DNA of 64,000 nt from Allobosea sp. (GTDB taxonomy: Bacteria; Pseudomonadota; Alphaproteobacteria; Rhizobiales; Beijerinckiaceae), in NCBI GenBank assembly GCA_024231975.1, contig JAAEQB010000007.1:1-64000 (forward strand), written 5' to 3'. Every line of letters starts with the position of its first letter. Position 1 is the first letter of the stretch. The notes beneath the pieces were generated by a model that was given only the letters and a program-made list of their open reading frames with translations, did not search any database and was not told the origin of the DNA. Positions 32,867 through 41,166 of the stretch are shown one piece after another. Made by a program: the position numbers and the translations under genes.

Positions 32867-33599
32867 AGACATGGCCGCCGACCGCCTGGTCGGTCGGCGA
32901 GATCTCGATCTCGGTGACGTCGACATGCTGCGGCAGAGCGAGCACCGCCGCGATCGTCTCGGCGATGTCCTGCGGCTGCAGCGCGCGGACATGGCCATAC
33001 ATGCTCTCGTTGAGGCGCTCGCGGTCGCCGCCGAAGGCGCGCAGATAAATCTCGGTCTCGACCCGGCCCGGCGCCAGATCGGTGATGCGGACATTGCTGC
33101 CGGCGAGATCGTAGCGCAGCGAGCGGCAGGCATGGGCGAGGCCGGCCTTGGCGCCGCCATAGGCCGAGGTGCCGGCGAGCACGCCGCGGGCGGCCGTGGT
33201 GGTGATATTGACGACATGGCCGCGCCGGCGCGCCACCATCCCGCCGAGCAGCGCCCGCATCAGCAGCATCGGCGCGGTCAGGTTGACCGCGATCGTCTCG
33301 GCGATCTCGTCGGCGCTTTGCTCGTAAAGCGGCTTCACCGTCGCGACCATGCCGGCATTGTTGACGAGCACGTCGATCTCGGCGCCGCCGAGCCCGGCGA
33401 CGATCGCGTCGGTGTCGCGGACATCGGCGACGACGGGCACGACGCCGAACTCATCGACGACGCCGGCCAGCGCCTCGCGGCTCCGGGCGACGCCGTAGAC
33501 GGTGAGGCCGAGCCCGGTCAGACGGGCGCAGATCGCGGCGCCGATGCCGCGCGAGGCGCCGGTGACGAGGGCAGTGCTGTAGGGAAGGGGCGCGGACAT
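32847..33599 (-). CDS. Short-chain dehydrogenase/reductase
   Basis: 250 residues, classical SDR: cofactor motif TGASRGIG (13-20), VLVNNAG (78-84), and catalytic Y147 and K151 in TSAYGGAKAG; T134 stands near the usual serine position. The family is close to the YdfG/serine-3-dehydrogenase group by eye (VRITDLAPGRVETEIYL after the active site, DIAETIAAVLALPQHV near the end). It should oxidise a hydroxyl, perhaps of a 3-hydroxy amino acid. Start at 33599; it is the distal gene of the minus-strand operon beginning at 36630. Confidence 0.88.
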   Translation of the reverse strand: MSAPLPYSTALVTGASRGIGAAICARLTGLGLTVYGVARSREALAGVVDEFGVVPVVADVRDTDAIVAGLGGAEIDVLVNNAGMVATVKPLYEQSADEIAETIAVNLTAPMLLMRALLGGMVARRRGHVVNITTTAARGVLAGTSAYGGAKAGLAHACRSLRYDLAGSNVRITDLAPGRVETEIYLRAFGGDRERLNESMYGHVRALQPQDIAETIAAVLALPQHVDVTEIEISPTDQAVGGHVFKSVEG

Positions 33600-33621
33600 G
33601 GCTATGCTCCCGTTGCAACTG

Positions 33622-34563
33622 TCAGAGGGCGGCGCGCTGCGTCATCACGCGCAGCAGATCGACCAGGCCGGCATCGCGCTGGTCGCGCAGCTCGGCATCG
33701 CTGCGCTCGCCGATCGCTGCGCGAACCTCCTGCGAGACGCGCGCGATCGTCGCCGGCTCTAGCCTGGCATCGCCGAGATCGTCCCAGATATCCTGATAGG
33801 TCTTGCCGTATTTGGTCAGGAAGGCCTCGATGCCCTCGGCATTGAGATGGTTCGAGATGAACGAGCCCTGCAGCGTCCATTTCGGGCCGGGGCCGTAGCA
33901 GAAGGCGCGGTCGACATCCTCGGCGCTGGCGACGCCGCTCTCGACCAGCGCGATCGCCTCGCGCCACATCGCGCCCATCAGGCGGAGTGCCAGATGCCCG
34001 GTGACCTCCTTGCGCAGCACGGCCGGCTTCTTGCCGAGCGCCTCGTAGAAGGTGCGGGTCTGCTCGATCACTTCGGGCGCCGTATCGCGGCCGCCGACGA
34101 TCTCGACCAGCGGCATCAGATGCACCGGATTGAACGGGTGGGCGAGCACGATGCGCTGCGGACGGGCGCAATTCGCCTGCATGTCCGAGACCAGCAAAGC
34201 CGAGGAGGAGGAGGCGATGACGACGTCGTCGCCGACGTTTCGTTCGATCGCCGCGAGCAGCTCCTGCTTCAGGTCGAGCCGTTCGGGCCCCGACTCCTGG
34301 ACGAAGGCGACGCCGGCGAGCGCCTTGCCGAGATCGGCGGAGAAGCGGACCGGGCCGCGCGCCGTGCGGGCGGGCGCCAGCCGTTCGAGATCGTCGATCA
34401 GCGCCGGGTGCAGCGCCTGGAAGGACTGCCAGCGCGCCGGATCGGGATCGTAGCAGGAGACCTCGTAGCCGTGATGGGCGAAGGTCGCGGCCCAGCGCTG
34501 GCCGATGGTGCCGAGCCCGACCACGCCGATCGGCCCGCGCATCGCGTTCACATCCATGATCAT
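33622..34563 (-). CDS. 3-hydroxyacyl-CoA dehydrogenase-type enzyme, L-carnitine dehydrogenase-like
   Basis: 313 residues with Rossmann motif GVVGLGTIGQRW (13-24), the ESGPERLDLKQELLAAIE segment, SSSSALLVSDM, catalytic H in LAHPFNPVHLMPLVEIVGG (about 140-158) and the helical C-terminal domain. The combination HPFNPVHLMPLVE is typical of the carnitine-dehydrogenase/lambda-crystallin branch, which acts on free 3-hydroxy acids without CoA. A 3-keto acid product would fit cleavage by partners in the block. Start overlaps the hydrolase stop by four bases (ATGA). Confidence 0.8.
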   Translation of the reverse strand: MIMDVNAMRGPIGVVGLGTIGQRWAATFAHHGYEVSCYDPDPARWQSFQALHPALIDDLERLAPARTARGPVRFSADLGKALAGVAFVQESGPERLDLKQELLAAIERNVGDDVVIASSSSALLVSDMQANCARPQRIVLAHPFNPVHLMPLVEIVGGRDTAPEVIEQTRTFYEALGKKPAVLRKEVTGHLALRLMGAMWREAIALVESGVASAEDVDRAFCYGPGPKWTLQGSFISNHLNAEGIEAFLTKYGKTYQDIWDDLGDARLEPATIARVSQEVRAAIGERSDAELRDQRDAGLVDLLRVMTQRAAL

Positions 34564-35390
34564 GTCCTCGTCCCGGCGGCGGAAGGCCCGTCGCGCAAAA
34601 AGTCCAGCACCGCGTCGCGGTAGAGTTCCGGCTCGGCCCGCATGGCGTAATGGCCGCCGCGCGGCAGCACTGCGAGGTCCGCCTGCGGGATGCCGTCGGC
34701 CAGGCGCTGCGAGAGATAGGCCGGGGTGACGATGTCGTCGGCCGCGACCACGACGCGAACCGGGCAGGCGATCTCTGCCAGCCGGTCCTGGGCGTCATGG
34801 CCGAGCACGGCGAGCATGCGCTCACGCACCACCGCGGCGTCCGTCGGCTTCGAGCGGGTCGCTGTGGCCGCCAGTTCGGCCTCGACGATCGCGTCGTTGG
34901 CGTCGAGCCAGTAGGGCGCATTGAGGAGCGTCACCGCATGGCGGCGATAGGCGTCGATGCCGAGCCGGTCGAGCAGTTCGATGCGCCCGGCGAAAAGGCG
35001 GCGCATATAGGCGCAGGGGCAGGCGAAGGTCGCCGACAGCACCAGCCGCGCAGCGCGCTCCGGCTGCGTGAGCGCCAGGTTCTGCGCGATCGCCCCGCCG
35101 GTGGAATGGCCGAGGATGGCGGCGCTGGCGATGCCGAGATGGTCGAGCAGGTCGGAGAGGTCCTCGCGCATCGCGTCGATGCTGGTCGGGCCCGCGAGGG
35201 CCGAGGAGCCGCCGACGCCGCGATGGTCGTAGGTGACGACCTGGAAGTAAGGCGCGCAGACCTCGGCGAAAGCGTTCCAGAACGAGGCGAGGCCGCCCAG
35301 GCCCGAGATCAGCACGAGCGGCGGGCCGTCGCCGCGCAGCGTGTAGGCGAGGCTTCCGCCATCGGCGAGGGGAGCAAGGCCGGCCGTCAT
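34560..35390 (-). CDS. Alpha/beta hydrolase
   Basis: 276 residues from ATG 35390. The nucleophile elbow is GHSTGG with S96, the oxyanion segment LISGLGG lies near 28-34, DHRGVGGS near 55-62, and the other triad members are likely in VVVAADDIVTP and LPRGGHYAM near the C-terminus. Similar proteins hydrolyse esters, enol-lactones or C-C bonds. Four-base overlaps on both sides show tight translational coupling with the cyclophilin-like and carnitine-dehydrogenase-like genes. Confidence 0.85.
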   Translation of the reverse strand: MTAGLAPLADGGSLAYTLRGDGPPLVLISGLGGLASFWNAFAEVCAPYFQVVTYDHRGVGGSSALAGPTSIDAMREDLSDLLDHLGIASAAILGHSTGGAIAQNLALTQPERAARLVLSATFACPCAYMRRLFAGRIELLDRLGIDAYRRHAVTLLNAPYWLDANDAIVEAELAATATRSKPTDAAVVRERMLAVLGHDAQDRLAEIACPVRVVVAADDIVTPAYLSQRLADGIPQADLAVLPRGGHYAMRAEPELYRDAVLDFLRDGPSAAGTRT

Positions 35391-36259
35391 GCGGTGGCCT
35401 CGTCGAGCGCGGAGCGGGTGGCCTCGTTGACCGCCGACCACGGGATGCGCAGGTCGAGCCAGGCCGCCAGCCGGCCGGCGCAAAGGATGGCCTCGTCGAC
35501 CAGGGCTGCGAGCGGGATGTCGTCGCGGCCGAAGGCGGCTTCCAGCGCAAAGATCGCCTCGGCGCTCTCGCCGAGATGGCAGAAGTCGCGCAGTCGGGTC
35601 GCGGCCTTATTGCAGGCGACGGCCGCGATGCGGCGGGAGATACGCGGCTCTTCCGTCGCAAGGCTGCCACGCACCCACCAGAGCAATTCGTGCAGGATGC
35701 GCGCCTCCGATTCCGCCAGGAAGAGCGGGCCGGCCGGATGCATGGTCGCGCGCGAGGCGAGTAGCGCCTCGATATCGGCGGGCGAGGTGGTCCAGAGCTT
35801 TTGCCTGATGGCGACGAGTTCGTCCGAAACCTGCGATGGCGGTGGTTCAGGCGCCTGCGCGCCTTCGATCGGCACAAGGTTGCCGGCGAAGAGCCTGCGC
35901 CCGTGCTGCTCGCGCAGGCGCAGGCCGAGCGCCTGAAGTTCGGGCAGTCCGCCTTCGATCTGGCCGAGCAGCGTGACCTCGGCGGTCTCGGCCTGGAGCG
36001 GCGCGAAGATCAGTTCGAGGAACTGCCGCGCCGGCCAGTACAGGAAGGCGCCGGGCTGCGCCTCCATCACGTCGACGCCGCCCTCTGCATCCTCGACGAA
36101 GGGCGCATGCCAGTAGATGTGCTGGCCGGCGATCTTCGGGGTGTGGAGCTGGAGTGCGGTGGGCAAGGTCGCGGCGATGGCGGCGAGGGTGCGGGGCGCT
36201 CGCGCCGTGTCGCAGGCGATCCGCCAGCGCTCGTCGCCGACGATCAGGTCGAGTTTCAT
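35387..36259 (-). CDS. DUF3830-like (cyclophilin-fold) protein with helical C-terminal domain
   Basis: 290 residues from ATG 36259. Residues 1-130 read like the cyclophilin-like DUF3830 family: RAPRTLAAIAATLPTALQLHTPKIAGQHIYWHAPF, then a PGAFLYWPARQFLELIFAP strand pair and LFAGNLV. Residues 150-290 are mostly helical (SPADIEALLASRATMHPAGPLFLAESEARILHELLWWVRGSL) and I do not recognise them. The role is unknown; other DUF3830 proteins occur in catabolic clusters. The fused C-terminal domain may be specific to this pathway. Confidence 0.55.
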   Translation of the reverse strand: MKLDLIVGDERWRIACDTARAPRTLAAIAATLPTALQLHTPKIAGQHIYWHAPFVEDAEGGVDVMEAQPGAFLYWPARQFLELIFAPLQAETAEVTLLGQIEGGLPELQALGLRLREQHGRRLFAGNLVPIEGAQAPEPPPSQVSDELVAIRQKLWTTSPADIEALLASRATMHPAGPLFLAESEARILHELLWWVRGSLATEEPRISRRIAAVACNKAATRLRDFCHLGESAEAIFALEAAFGRDDIPLAALVDEAILCAGRLAAWLDLRIPWSAVNEATRSALDEATA

Positions 36260-36306
36260 GGGCTGGATATCCGGCGCGGGATCGTCTCGGTTCAGGCCTT
36301 TGCGTC

Positions 36307-36630
36307 TCAGGGCTTTGGCTTGAAGAAGGAGACGGGCTTGAGGATCTGGTTGCGCATGTCGAGCAGCGGGTCGGCCTCGACGACCTGCTTGCGATAGGCC
36401 TGCCAAGCCGGATCGGCCTCCATCGCATCGCGGCGCGCCTCGCGATCGGCAAGGCTGTCGTATTGCCAGAGATGCACGACGCGGCTGAGCTCGCCGATAT
36501 GGGTCTGGAAGAAGCCGAAGGGCTCGCCGAGATATTGGCGCTGCATCGGCAGGCCGACATCCTCATAGAGCTTCAGGAAGTCGTTCAGGCGGTTCGGCCG
36601 GGCCGTGTAGACGCGGTGGTCGAAGATCAT
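36307..36630 (-). CDS. NIPSNAP-family protein
   Basis: 107 residues from ATG 36630, with GGAGAAGG upstream. It is a ferredoxin-like dimeric alpha/beta-barrel protein with the NIPSNAP pattern: MIFDHRVYTARPNRLNDFLKLYEDVG, GFFQTHIGELSRVVHLWQYDSLADREARRDAMEADPAWQAYRKQV. Members often sit in catabolic operons and may act as small isomerases, monooxygenases or binding proteins. It is the first gene of the minus-strand operon 36630-32847 and shares a promoter region with the divergent E1 alpha gene. Confidence 0.88.
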   Translation of the reverse strand: MIFDHRVYTARPNRLNDFLKLYEDVGLPMQRQYLGEPFGFFQTHIGELSRVVHLWQYDSLADREARRDAMEADPAWQAYRKQVVEADPLLDMRNQILKPVSFFKPKP

Positions 36631-36748
36631 CGTCCTTCTCCTCTGGTTCCGGCGGAAAGCCGGCCGTTTCTCCGGTGATGCCCCGTGAGCGGAGCATGCG
36701 TTCGCCGTCGCGCGGCCGGTCCTGTCGCTTCGCTGCAAGACTGCATTA

Positions 36749-36766
36749 TCTTGTGTAGACACTTAT
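36749..36766. promoter_or_regulatory. Candidate GntR operator between NIPSNAP and E1 alpha genes
   Basis: GTGTAGACAC (36753-36762) is a palindrome with a two-base centre, set in TCTTGTGTAGACACTTAT, in the middle of the 252-base divergent promoter region. Related sites lie at 30979 and 32040. Nothing else stands out in the region. Confidence 0.45.
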
Positions 36767-36882
36767 AGCGCCGCGCCGCGGACTGCGCTAGGGTCCTTCG
36801 CAGCGAAAGCTGTGAGCGCCTCGATCTGCCTGTGCAGAGCCGGGTGAGCGAGGCGCCAGGAGCAGGGGAGAAAGCGGCGGCG

Positions 36883-37869
36883 ATGAGGAATTCACCGACG
36901 GTGGACGAGCAGGTCGAGATGCTCAGGCGCATGGTGGCGGTGCGCCATCTCGAGGAGCGGCTCGGCGAACTGCACAAGGCCGGCAAGACACGCGGGCCGA
37001 TCCATCGCTGCGACGGCCAGGAGGCGGTCGGCATCGGCGCGACCGCCATGCTGGGCGATGACGACCTGCTGACCAGCACGCATCGCGGCCACGCGCATTA
37101 TGTCGGCAAGGGCGTGGGCCTGCACCCGATCGTCGCCGAGATCCTCGGCCGCGCCACCGGCGCTTGCGGCGGCAGGGCCGGGCACATGCTGATCGCCGAT
37201 GTGAAGAGGGGCCTGCTCGGGGGTAACGCCATCGTCGGCGGCGGCATTCCGGCGGCGACGGGCTTCGCCGTCTCGCTGCAGATGAAGAACCGCGCCGATG
37301 GCGGCCAGCGCGTCGCCATGTGCATCTTCGGCGACGGCGCGGCGCAGACCGGCATCTGCCACGAATCGATGAATATCGCGGCGCTGTGGAAATTACCGGT
37401 CGTCTTCGTGCTGGAGCACAACCAGTACGGGCTGACGGCGCATCATTCGACGCAGTCCTCGGTGCCCGATCTTTCCGTTCGGGCCGCTGGCTACGGCATG
37501 CCCAGCGAGATCGTCGACGGCAACGACGTCATCGCCGTCCACCGCGCCGTCGGCGCCGCGGTCGAGCGGGCGCGGCGCGGCGAGGGGCCCTCGCTGATCG
37601 AGGCCAAAACCTATCGCATGGTCGGCTTCTCGACGAGCGATGTCGGCGGCTACCAGACGGACGAGGACCTCGCCATTTGGCGCGAGCGCGATCCGATCGC
37701 GATCGCCCGCGCCATGCTGGCCGACAGCGTTCCGGCCGAGCGGCTCGATGCGGTCATGGCCGCGGCGCGCGCTGAGGTCGATGCTGCCGTCGAGCAGGCG
37801 CTGGGCGATCCGCTACCCGCCTTCGCCGAGCATGCGCCGAGCGCGCCGTATACCCTTGCGGGAGCCTGA
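36883..37869 (+). CDS. Thiamine-diphosphate dehydrogenase E1 alpha subunit (acetoin/pyruvate type)
   Basis: 328 residues. The ThDP motif GDGAAQTGICHESMNIAALWKLPVVFVLEHNQYG (about 167-200) starts with GDG and ends with the magnesium-binding N. Upstream segments RHLEERLGELHKAGKTRGPIHRCDGQEAVGIG and THRGHAHYVGKGV are typical of the acetoin-dehydrogenase and pyruvate-dehydrogenase alpha chains. With E1 beta it decarboxylates or cleaves a 2-keto acid or acetoin-like ketol and hands the acyl group to lipoyl E2. ATG 36883 was chosen; an upstream GTG (36832) is less likely. First gene of a three-gene operon. Confidence 0.92.
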   Translation: MRNSPTVDEQVEMLRRMVAVRHLEERLGELHKAGKTRGPIHRCDGQEAVGIGATAMLGDDDLLTSTHRGHAHYVGKGVGLHPIVAEILGRATGACGGRAGHMLIADVKRGLLGGNAIVGGGIPAATGFAVSLQMKNRADGGQRVAMCIFGDGAAQTGICHESMNIAALWKLPVVFVLEHNQYGLTAHHSTQSSVPDLSVRAAGYGMPSEIVDGNDVIAVHRAVGAAVERARRGEGPSLIEAKTYRMVGFSTSDVGGYQTDEDLAIWRERDPIAIARAMLADSVPAERLDAVMAAARAEVDAAVEQALGDPLPAFAEHAPSAPYTLAGA

Positions 37870-37871
37870 CC

Positions 37872-38846
37872 ATGGCGATGATGCGTTATGCCGAGGCGCT
37901 GCGTTCGGCGCTGCGCGAGGAGATGCAGCGCGACCCGTCCGTCTGGCTGATGGGCGAGGACATCGCCGTCTATGGCGGCGTGTTCAAGGTCTCCAAGGAC
38001 CTGCTGGCCGAGTTCGGACCTGAGCGCGTGCGCGACACGCCGATCTCCGAGCAGACCCTGACCGCGATGGCGGTGACTGCGGCGATGGCCGGCACCCGCC
38101 CGGTGCTGGAGATCATGTATGCCGACTTCCTGCCGCTCAGCATCGACGCGCTGATGAACCAGGCCTCGATCTACAACTATATCTGGAACGGTCAGGTCAC
38201 GATGCCCTTCGTGCTGCGCACGCAGGGTGGCGGCGGAGCCGGCGCCGGCGCGCAGCATTCCAAGAGCCTGGATGCGCTCGTCGCCCATATCCCCGGCATC
38301 AAGGTGGTCGCGCCGGCGACGGCGGCCGACGCCAAGGGCCTGCTCAAGGCAGCGATCCGCGACGATCACCCGGTGGTCTTCCTGGAGCACAAGCTGCTCT
38401 ACAACACCCGCGACGAGGTTCCGGATGGCGATCATCTCGTCGAGATCGGCAAGGCGCGCATCGCCCGCGCCGGCAGCGACGTCTCGATCATCGCCTCCTC
38501 GAAGATGGTGGTCGACGCGCTGAAGGCGGCCGACGAACTGGCGAAGGAGGGGATCTCCGCCGAAGTCGTCGATTTGCGCACGCTGCGCCCGCTCGACCGC
38601 GAGACGATCAAGGCCTCTATCGCCAGGACGCATCACGCCGTGGTGGTCAACGAGGGCTGGCGCTTCTGCGGCTATGCCGCCGAGCTCAGCGCGACGATCA
38701 TGGAGAGCTGCTTCGACGAGCTCGACGCGCCGGTCGAGCGCGTCGCGACCCATGACATCCCGATCCCCTACAGCGAGCCGCTGGAAAGCACCGTCCTGCC
38801 CGATGCCGCAAAGATCGCGGCGGCGGCGCGCCGGGCTTTGGCCTGA
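37872..38846 (+). CDS. Thiamine-diphosphate dehydrogenase E1 beta subunit (acetoin/pyruvate type)
   Basis: 324 residues, complete transketolase-like beta subunit. Typical segments are GEDIAVYGGVFKVSKDL (35-51), RVRDTPISEQTLTAMAVTAAMAGTRPVLEIMYADFL, and the C-terminal VDLRTLRPLDRETIKASIARTHHAVVVNEGWRFCG. It begins two bases after the alpha gene stop and forms the alpha2beta2 E1 with it. The closeness to acetoin-type E1 is judged from the E2 partner next door. Confidence 0.93.
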   Translation: MAMMRYAEALRSALREEMQRDPSVWLMGEDIAVYGGVFKVSKDLLAEFGPERVRDTPISEQTLTAMAVTAAMAGTRPVLEIMYADFLPLSIDALMNQASIYNYIWNGQVTMPFVLRTQGGGGAGAGAQHSKSLDALVAHIPGIKVVAPATAADAKGLLKAAIRDDHPVVFLEHKLLYNTRDEVPDGDHLVEIGKARIARAGSDVSIIASSKMVVDALKAADELAKEGISAEVVDLRTLRPLDRETIKASIARTHHAVVVNEGWRFCGYAAELSATIMESCFDELDAPVERVATHDIPIPYSEPLESTVLPDAAKIAAAARRALA

Positions 38847-38857
38847 GGGAGGGCGGC

Positions 38858-40126
38858 ATGAGCCATGAGATCACGCTCGCCGGCGGCGCCGGCGAATATA
38901 TGGAGAGCGCGACCGTCGTCTCCTGGTCGGCCAAGGTCGGCGATCCCGTCAAGGCGGGCGACGTCGTCGTCGTGGTCGAGACCGCCAAGGCCGCGACCGA
39001 GATCGAGGCCGGGCGCGACGGCGTCCTCGCCGCGATCCTTGCGCCGGAGGGGGCGGAGGTCGGTATCGGCGCGGTGCTCGGGCGCGTCGCCGACAGTCTC
39101 GATGCGGATGAGATGGCCGTCGCCGCGCCGCAGCCGGTTGTCGCGGAGCCGGAGGTCGTGGTTTCGGATGCACCGGTAAAGGCCGAGGCAGCGAGCCGGC
39201 GCATCAGCATCTCGCCGCTGGCGAAGCGGCTGGCGCGTCAGGCCGGCCTCGATCCCTCCGGCGTCGCCGGCACCGGGCCGGGCGGGCGGATCAAGAGCCG
39301 CGACATCGAACGGGCCTTGCGCGAGCGGACGGAAGCCGCATCGGCGACAGCTCCGGTCGCAGTCGTGCATTCACCTGCCCTCGCGAAAGCCGGCTCTGCC
39401 GTTCCGCTGGTGCTCCTCCATGGCTTCGGCGCCAATGCCGCGGCCTGGAACATGGTGCGGCCGCGTCTCGATGGGCGCCCGGTGCTGACGCCGGAACTGC
39501 CCGGCCATGGCCGCGAGCCCGCGCTGGCATCGCCGTCGCTTGAGACACTCGCCGAGGCGGTGCTCGGGCAGATCGAGGTCAGCGGCGCGCGCGAATGCGA
39601 TCTCGTCGGGCACTCGCTCGGCGGCGCCGTCGCGGCGGTGCTGGCGGCGAACCAGTCGGTGCGGGTGCGCTCGCTGACGCTGATCGCGCCGGCGGGGCTG
39701 GGGCCTGAGATCGACGGGAGCTTCCTTGCCGGCTTCCTCGCGGCGCGAACGGCGGAGAGCCTCATGCCCTGGCTGGAGCGGCTTGCGGCTGATCCCGGCC
39801 GGCTGCCGAGCGGCTATGCCCAGGCCGTGCTGCGCGAGCGCGAGCGCTTCGGCGTCGGCGCGGCACAGGCCGAGATCGCGCAGAGGCTGTTTCCGGACGG
39901 GACGCAGGCGATCAGGATCGCCGGGGATCTCGACCGCTTCGCCGGGCCGCTCAAGGTGATCTGGGGCAAGTCGGACCGCATCATCCCGCAAAGGCATCAG
40001 GACGACCTGCCGGGCCATGTTGCCTGCCACCGGCTCGGCGGCGTCGGGCACATGCCTTATGTCGAGGCGCCGGCTTTGGTGGCGCAACTGATCATGCAAA
40101 GCGTGCGGAGCGCCGAGGCGAGCTGA
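38858..40126 (+). CDS. AcoC-like E2: lipoyl domain, E1/E3-binding domain and alpha/beta hydrolase domain
   Basis: 422 residues with three parts: a lipoyl domain (1-80) with the lipoylated lysine K44 in VVVVETAKAATEI, a peripheral subunit-binding domain (about 113-153, ISPLAKRLARQAGLDPSGVAGTGPGGRI), and a C-terminal alpha/beta hydrolase (about 175-420, VLLHGFGANAAAW, GHSLGG, GHMPYVE) in place of the usual acyltransferase core. This layout is known from AcoC of acetoin dehydrogenase. The hydrolase fold would transfer or release the acyl group. No E3 dihydrolipoamide dehydrogenase is encoded nearby, so it must come from elsewhere. Confidence 0.9.
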   Translation: MSHEITLAGGAGEYMESATVVSWSAKVGDPVKAGDVVVVVETAKAATEIEAGRDGVLAAILAPEGAEVGIGAVLGRVADSLDADEMAVAAPQPVVAEPEVVVSDAPVKAEAASRRISISPLAKRLARQAGLDPSGVAGTGPGGRIKSRDIERALRERTEAASATAPVAVVHSPALAKAGSAVPLVLLHGFGANAAAWNMVRPRLDGRPVLTPELPGHGREPALASPSLETLAEAVLGQIEVSGARECDLVGHSLGGAVAAVLAANQSVRVRSLTLIAPAGLGPEIDGSFLAGFLAARTAESLMPWLERLAADPGRLPSGYAQAVLRERERFGVGAAQAEIAQRLFPDGTQAIRIAGDLDRFAGPLKVIWGKSDRIIPQRHQDDLPGHVACHRLGGVGHMPYVEAPALVAQLIMQSVRSAEAS

Positions 40127-40134
40127 CGCGCGGC

Positions 40135-40737
40135 TCAGTTGCTATAGCGCGCGACGAGGCAGGCGAACTCGCTCTGCCGGTGCGTGTCGGTCTTGGCGAG
40201 GATGCGCTGCAGATGCGTGCGCACCGTCGTCGGCGCGACGCCGAGCTCGCGCGCCGCCTGGATCGTATTCTCGCCGAGGAGGAGGCGCTCGGCCACGCGC
40301 GTCTCGGCGCCGGTCAAGCCGTGGTCGCGGGCGACATCGGCGAGCTTGCGGTCGATCGCGCCGGCCTGCTCCTGCATCACGACGACGAAGCGGGCGGGCT
40401 CGGCCGCATCGTTGCAATCCTCCGCCAGCGAGATGACGAGGGCGAAGCTGTTGCGGCCGTCGCGATAGGACAGGCGCAGCTCCGCCTCCGGCGTCGCGAG
40501 CCGGGCCCAGCGCTGCAGGCGGCCGTTCAGCTCGCGGTCGCGGGTCGCAAAGCGCAGCGCCGAGATCACGCCCGTTCGGGTCAGCGCCAGCGCGGCCGCG
40601 TTCATCCGCTCGACCCGCAGTTCGGCGTCGAGCGTGAAGACGCAGATCGCATCCGCTGCCGGCGCCGGCCGCTTCTGCGGCATCCGGCAGGCAGCGCGGG
40701 AGGCGCTGCTGCTGACATAGGTCTGCGCGATCGACAT
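40135..40737 (-). CDS. LuxR-type helix-turn-helix regulator with PAS-like N-terminal part
   Basis: 200 residues. The C-terminal 65 residues are a LuxR/FixJ DNA-binding domain: LTGAETRVAERLLLGENTIQAARELGVAPTTVRTHLQRILAKTDTHRQSEFACLV. The N-terminal part (FTLDAELRVERMNAAALAL) looks like a PAS-type sensor fold. It converges with the E2 gene, the two stops being eight bases apart, and may control this operon in addition to GntR or control the genes above it. Confidence 0.82.
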   Translation of the reverse strand: MSIAQTYVSSSASRAACRMPQKRPAPAADAICVFTLDAELRVERMNAAALALTRTGVISALRFATRDRELNGRLQRWARLATPEAELRLSYRDGRNSFALVISLAEDCNDAAEPARFVVVMQEQAGAIDRKLADVARDHGLTGAETRVAERLLLGENTIQAARELGVAPTTVRTHLQRILAKTDTHRQSEFACLVARYSN

Positions 40738-41166
40738 GGAATTCTGCTCCGGTGCTGATGGTCTCAGCGACGGAAACGGAAGCGCGCGGCGAATCCGGAC
40801 ATGCGATGCCGCGCTATTTTTCGCGTGCCATGTCGGCTCCTCGATTTGGAGGACGCAGCAGCCTCGTCATGCCGGTAATCTCCGGGACAAGGCCGTATTT
40901 CGGTCCCTCCAGGCGCGCGCGCCGTTAACGCCGCCAGCCGGCGATGTGCGCCGGGCATCCGGCCTCCTTCATACGAAGGACGCCGGATGCCTGCGGGCGG
41001 CTTTTCCTGGGTGACGGAGCAGATGTTCAGTGATCGACGCGCCGGAATTCCGGGACCTTGTCGAATTGGGGGCAGATGACGATGCCAAGAATGTCCGCCG
41101 CCATCCGTCCGCATACTCGCGGCGGCCCGGCCTCGCCTCCGTGCGGTGCGCTCGGTTGAGCCCGTC
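40738..41166. other. Intergenic region between LuxR-type gene and DUF3137 operon
   Basis: No credible gene. The only clear structure is the long hairpin at 40954-40991. Promoters for the divergent genes at both ends must lie here, but none is convincing by eye. Confidence 0.5.
40954..40991. terminator. Long perfect-but-one hairpin of unclear role
   Basis: GGCATCCGGC (40954-40963) pairs with GCCGGATGCC (40982-40991) and, after one C-C mismatch, TCCTTC (40965-40970) pairs with GAAGGA (40975-40980), loop ATAC: 16 base pairs. A short CTTTTCC follows 10 bases later on the plus strand. No gene ends here, so it may be a leader structure, a small RNA terminator or a dispersed repeat. Confidence 0.5.
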
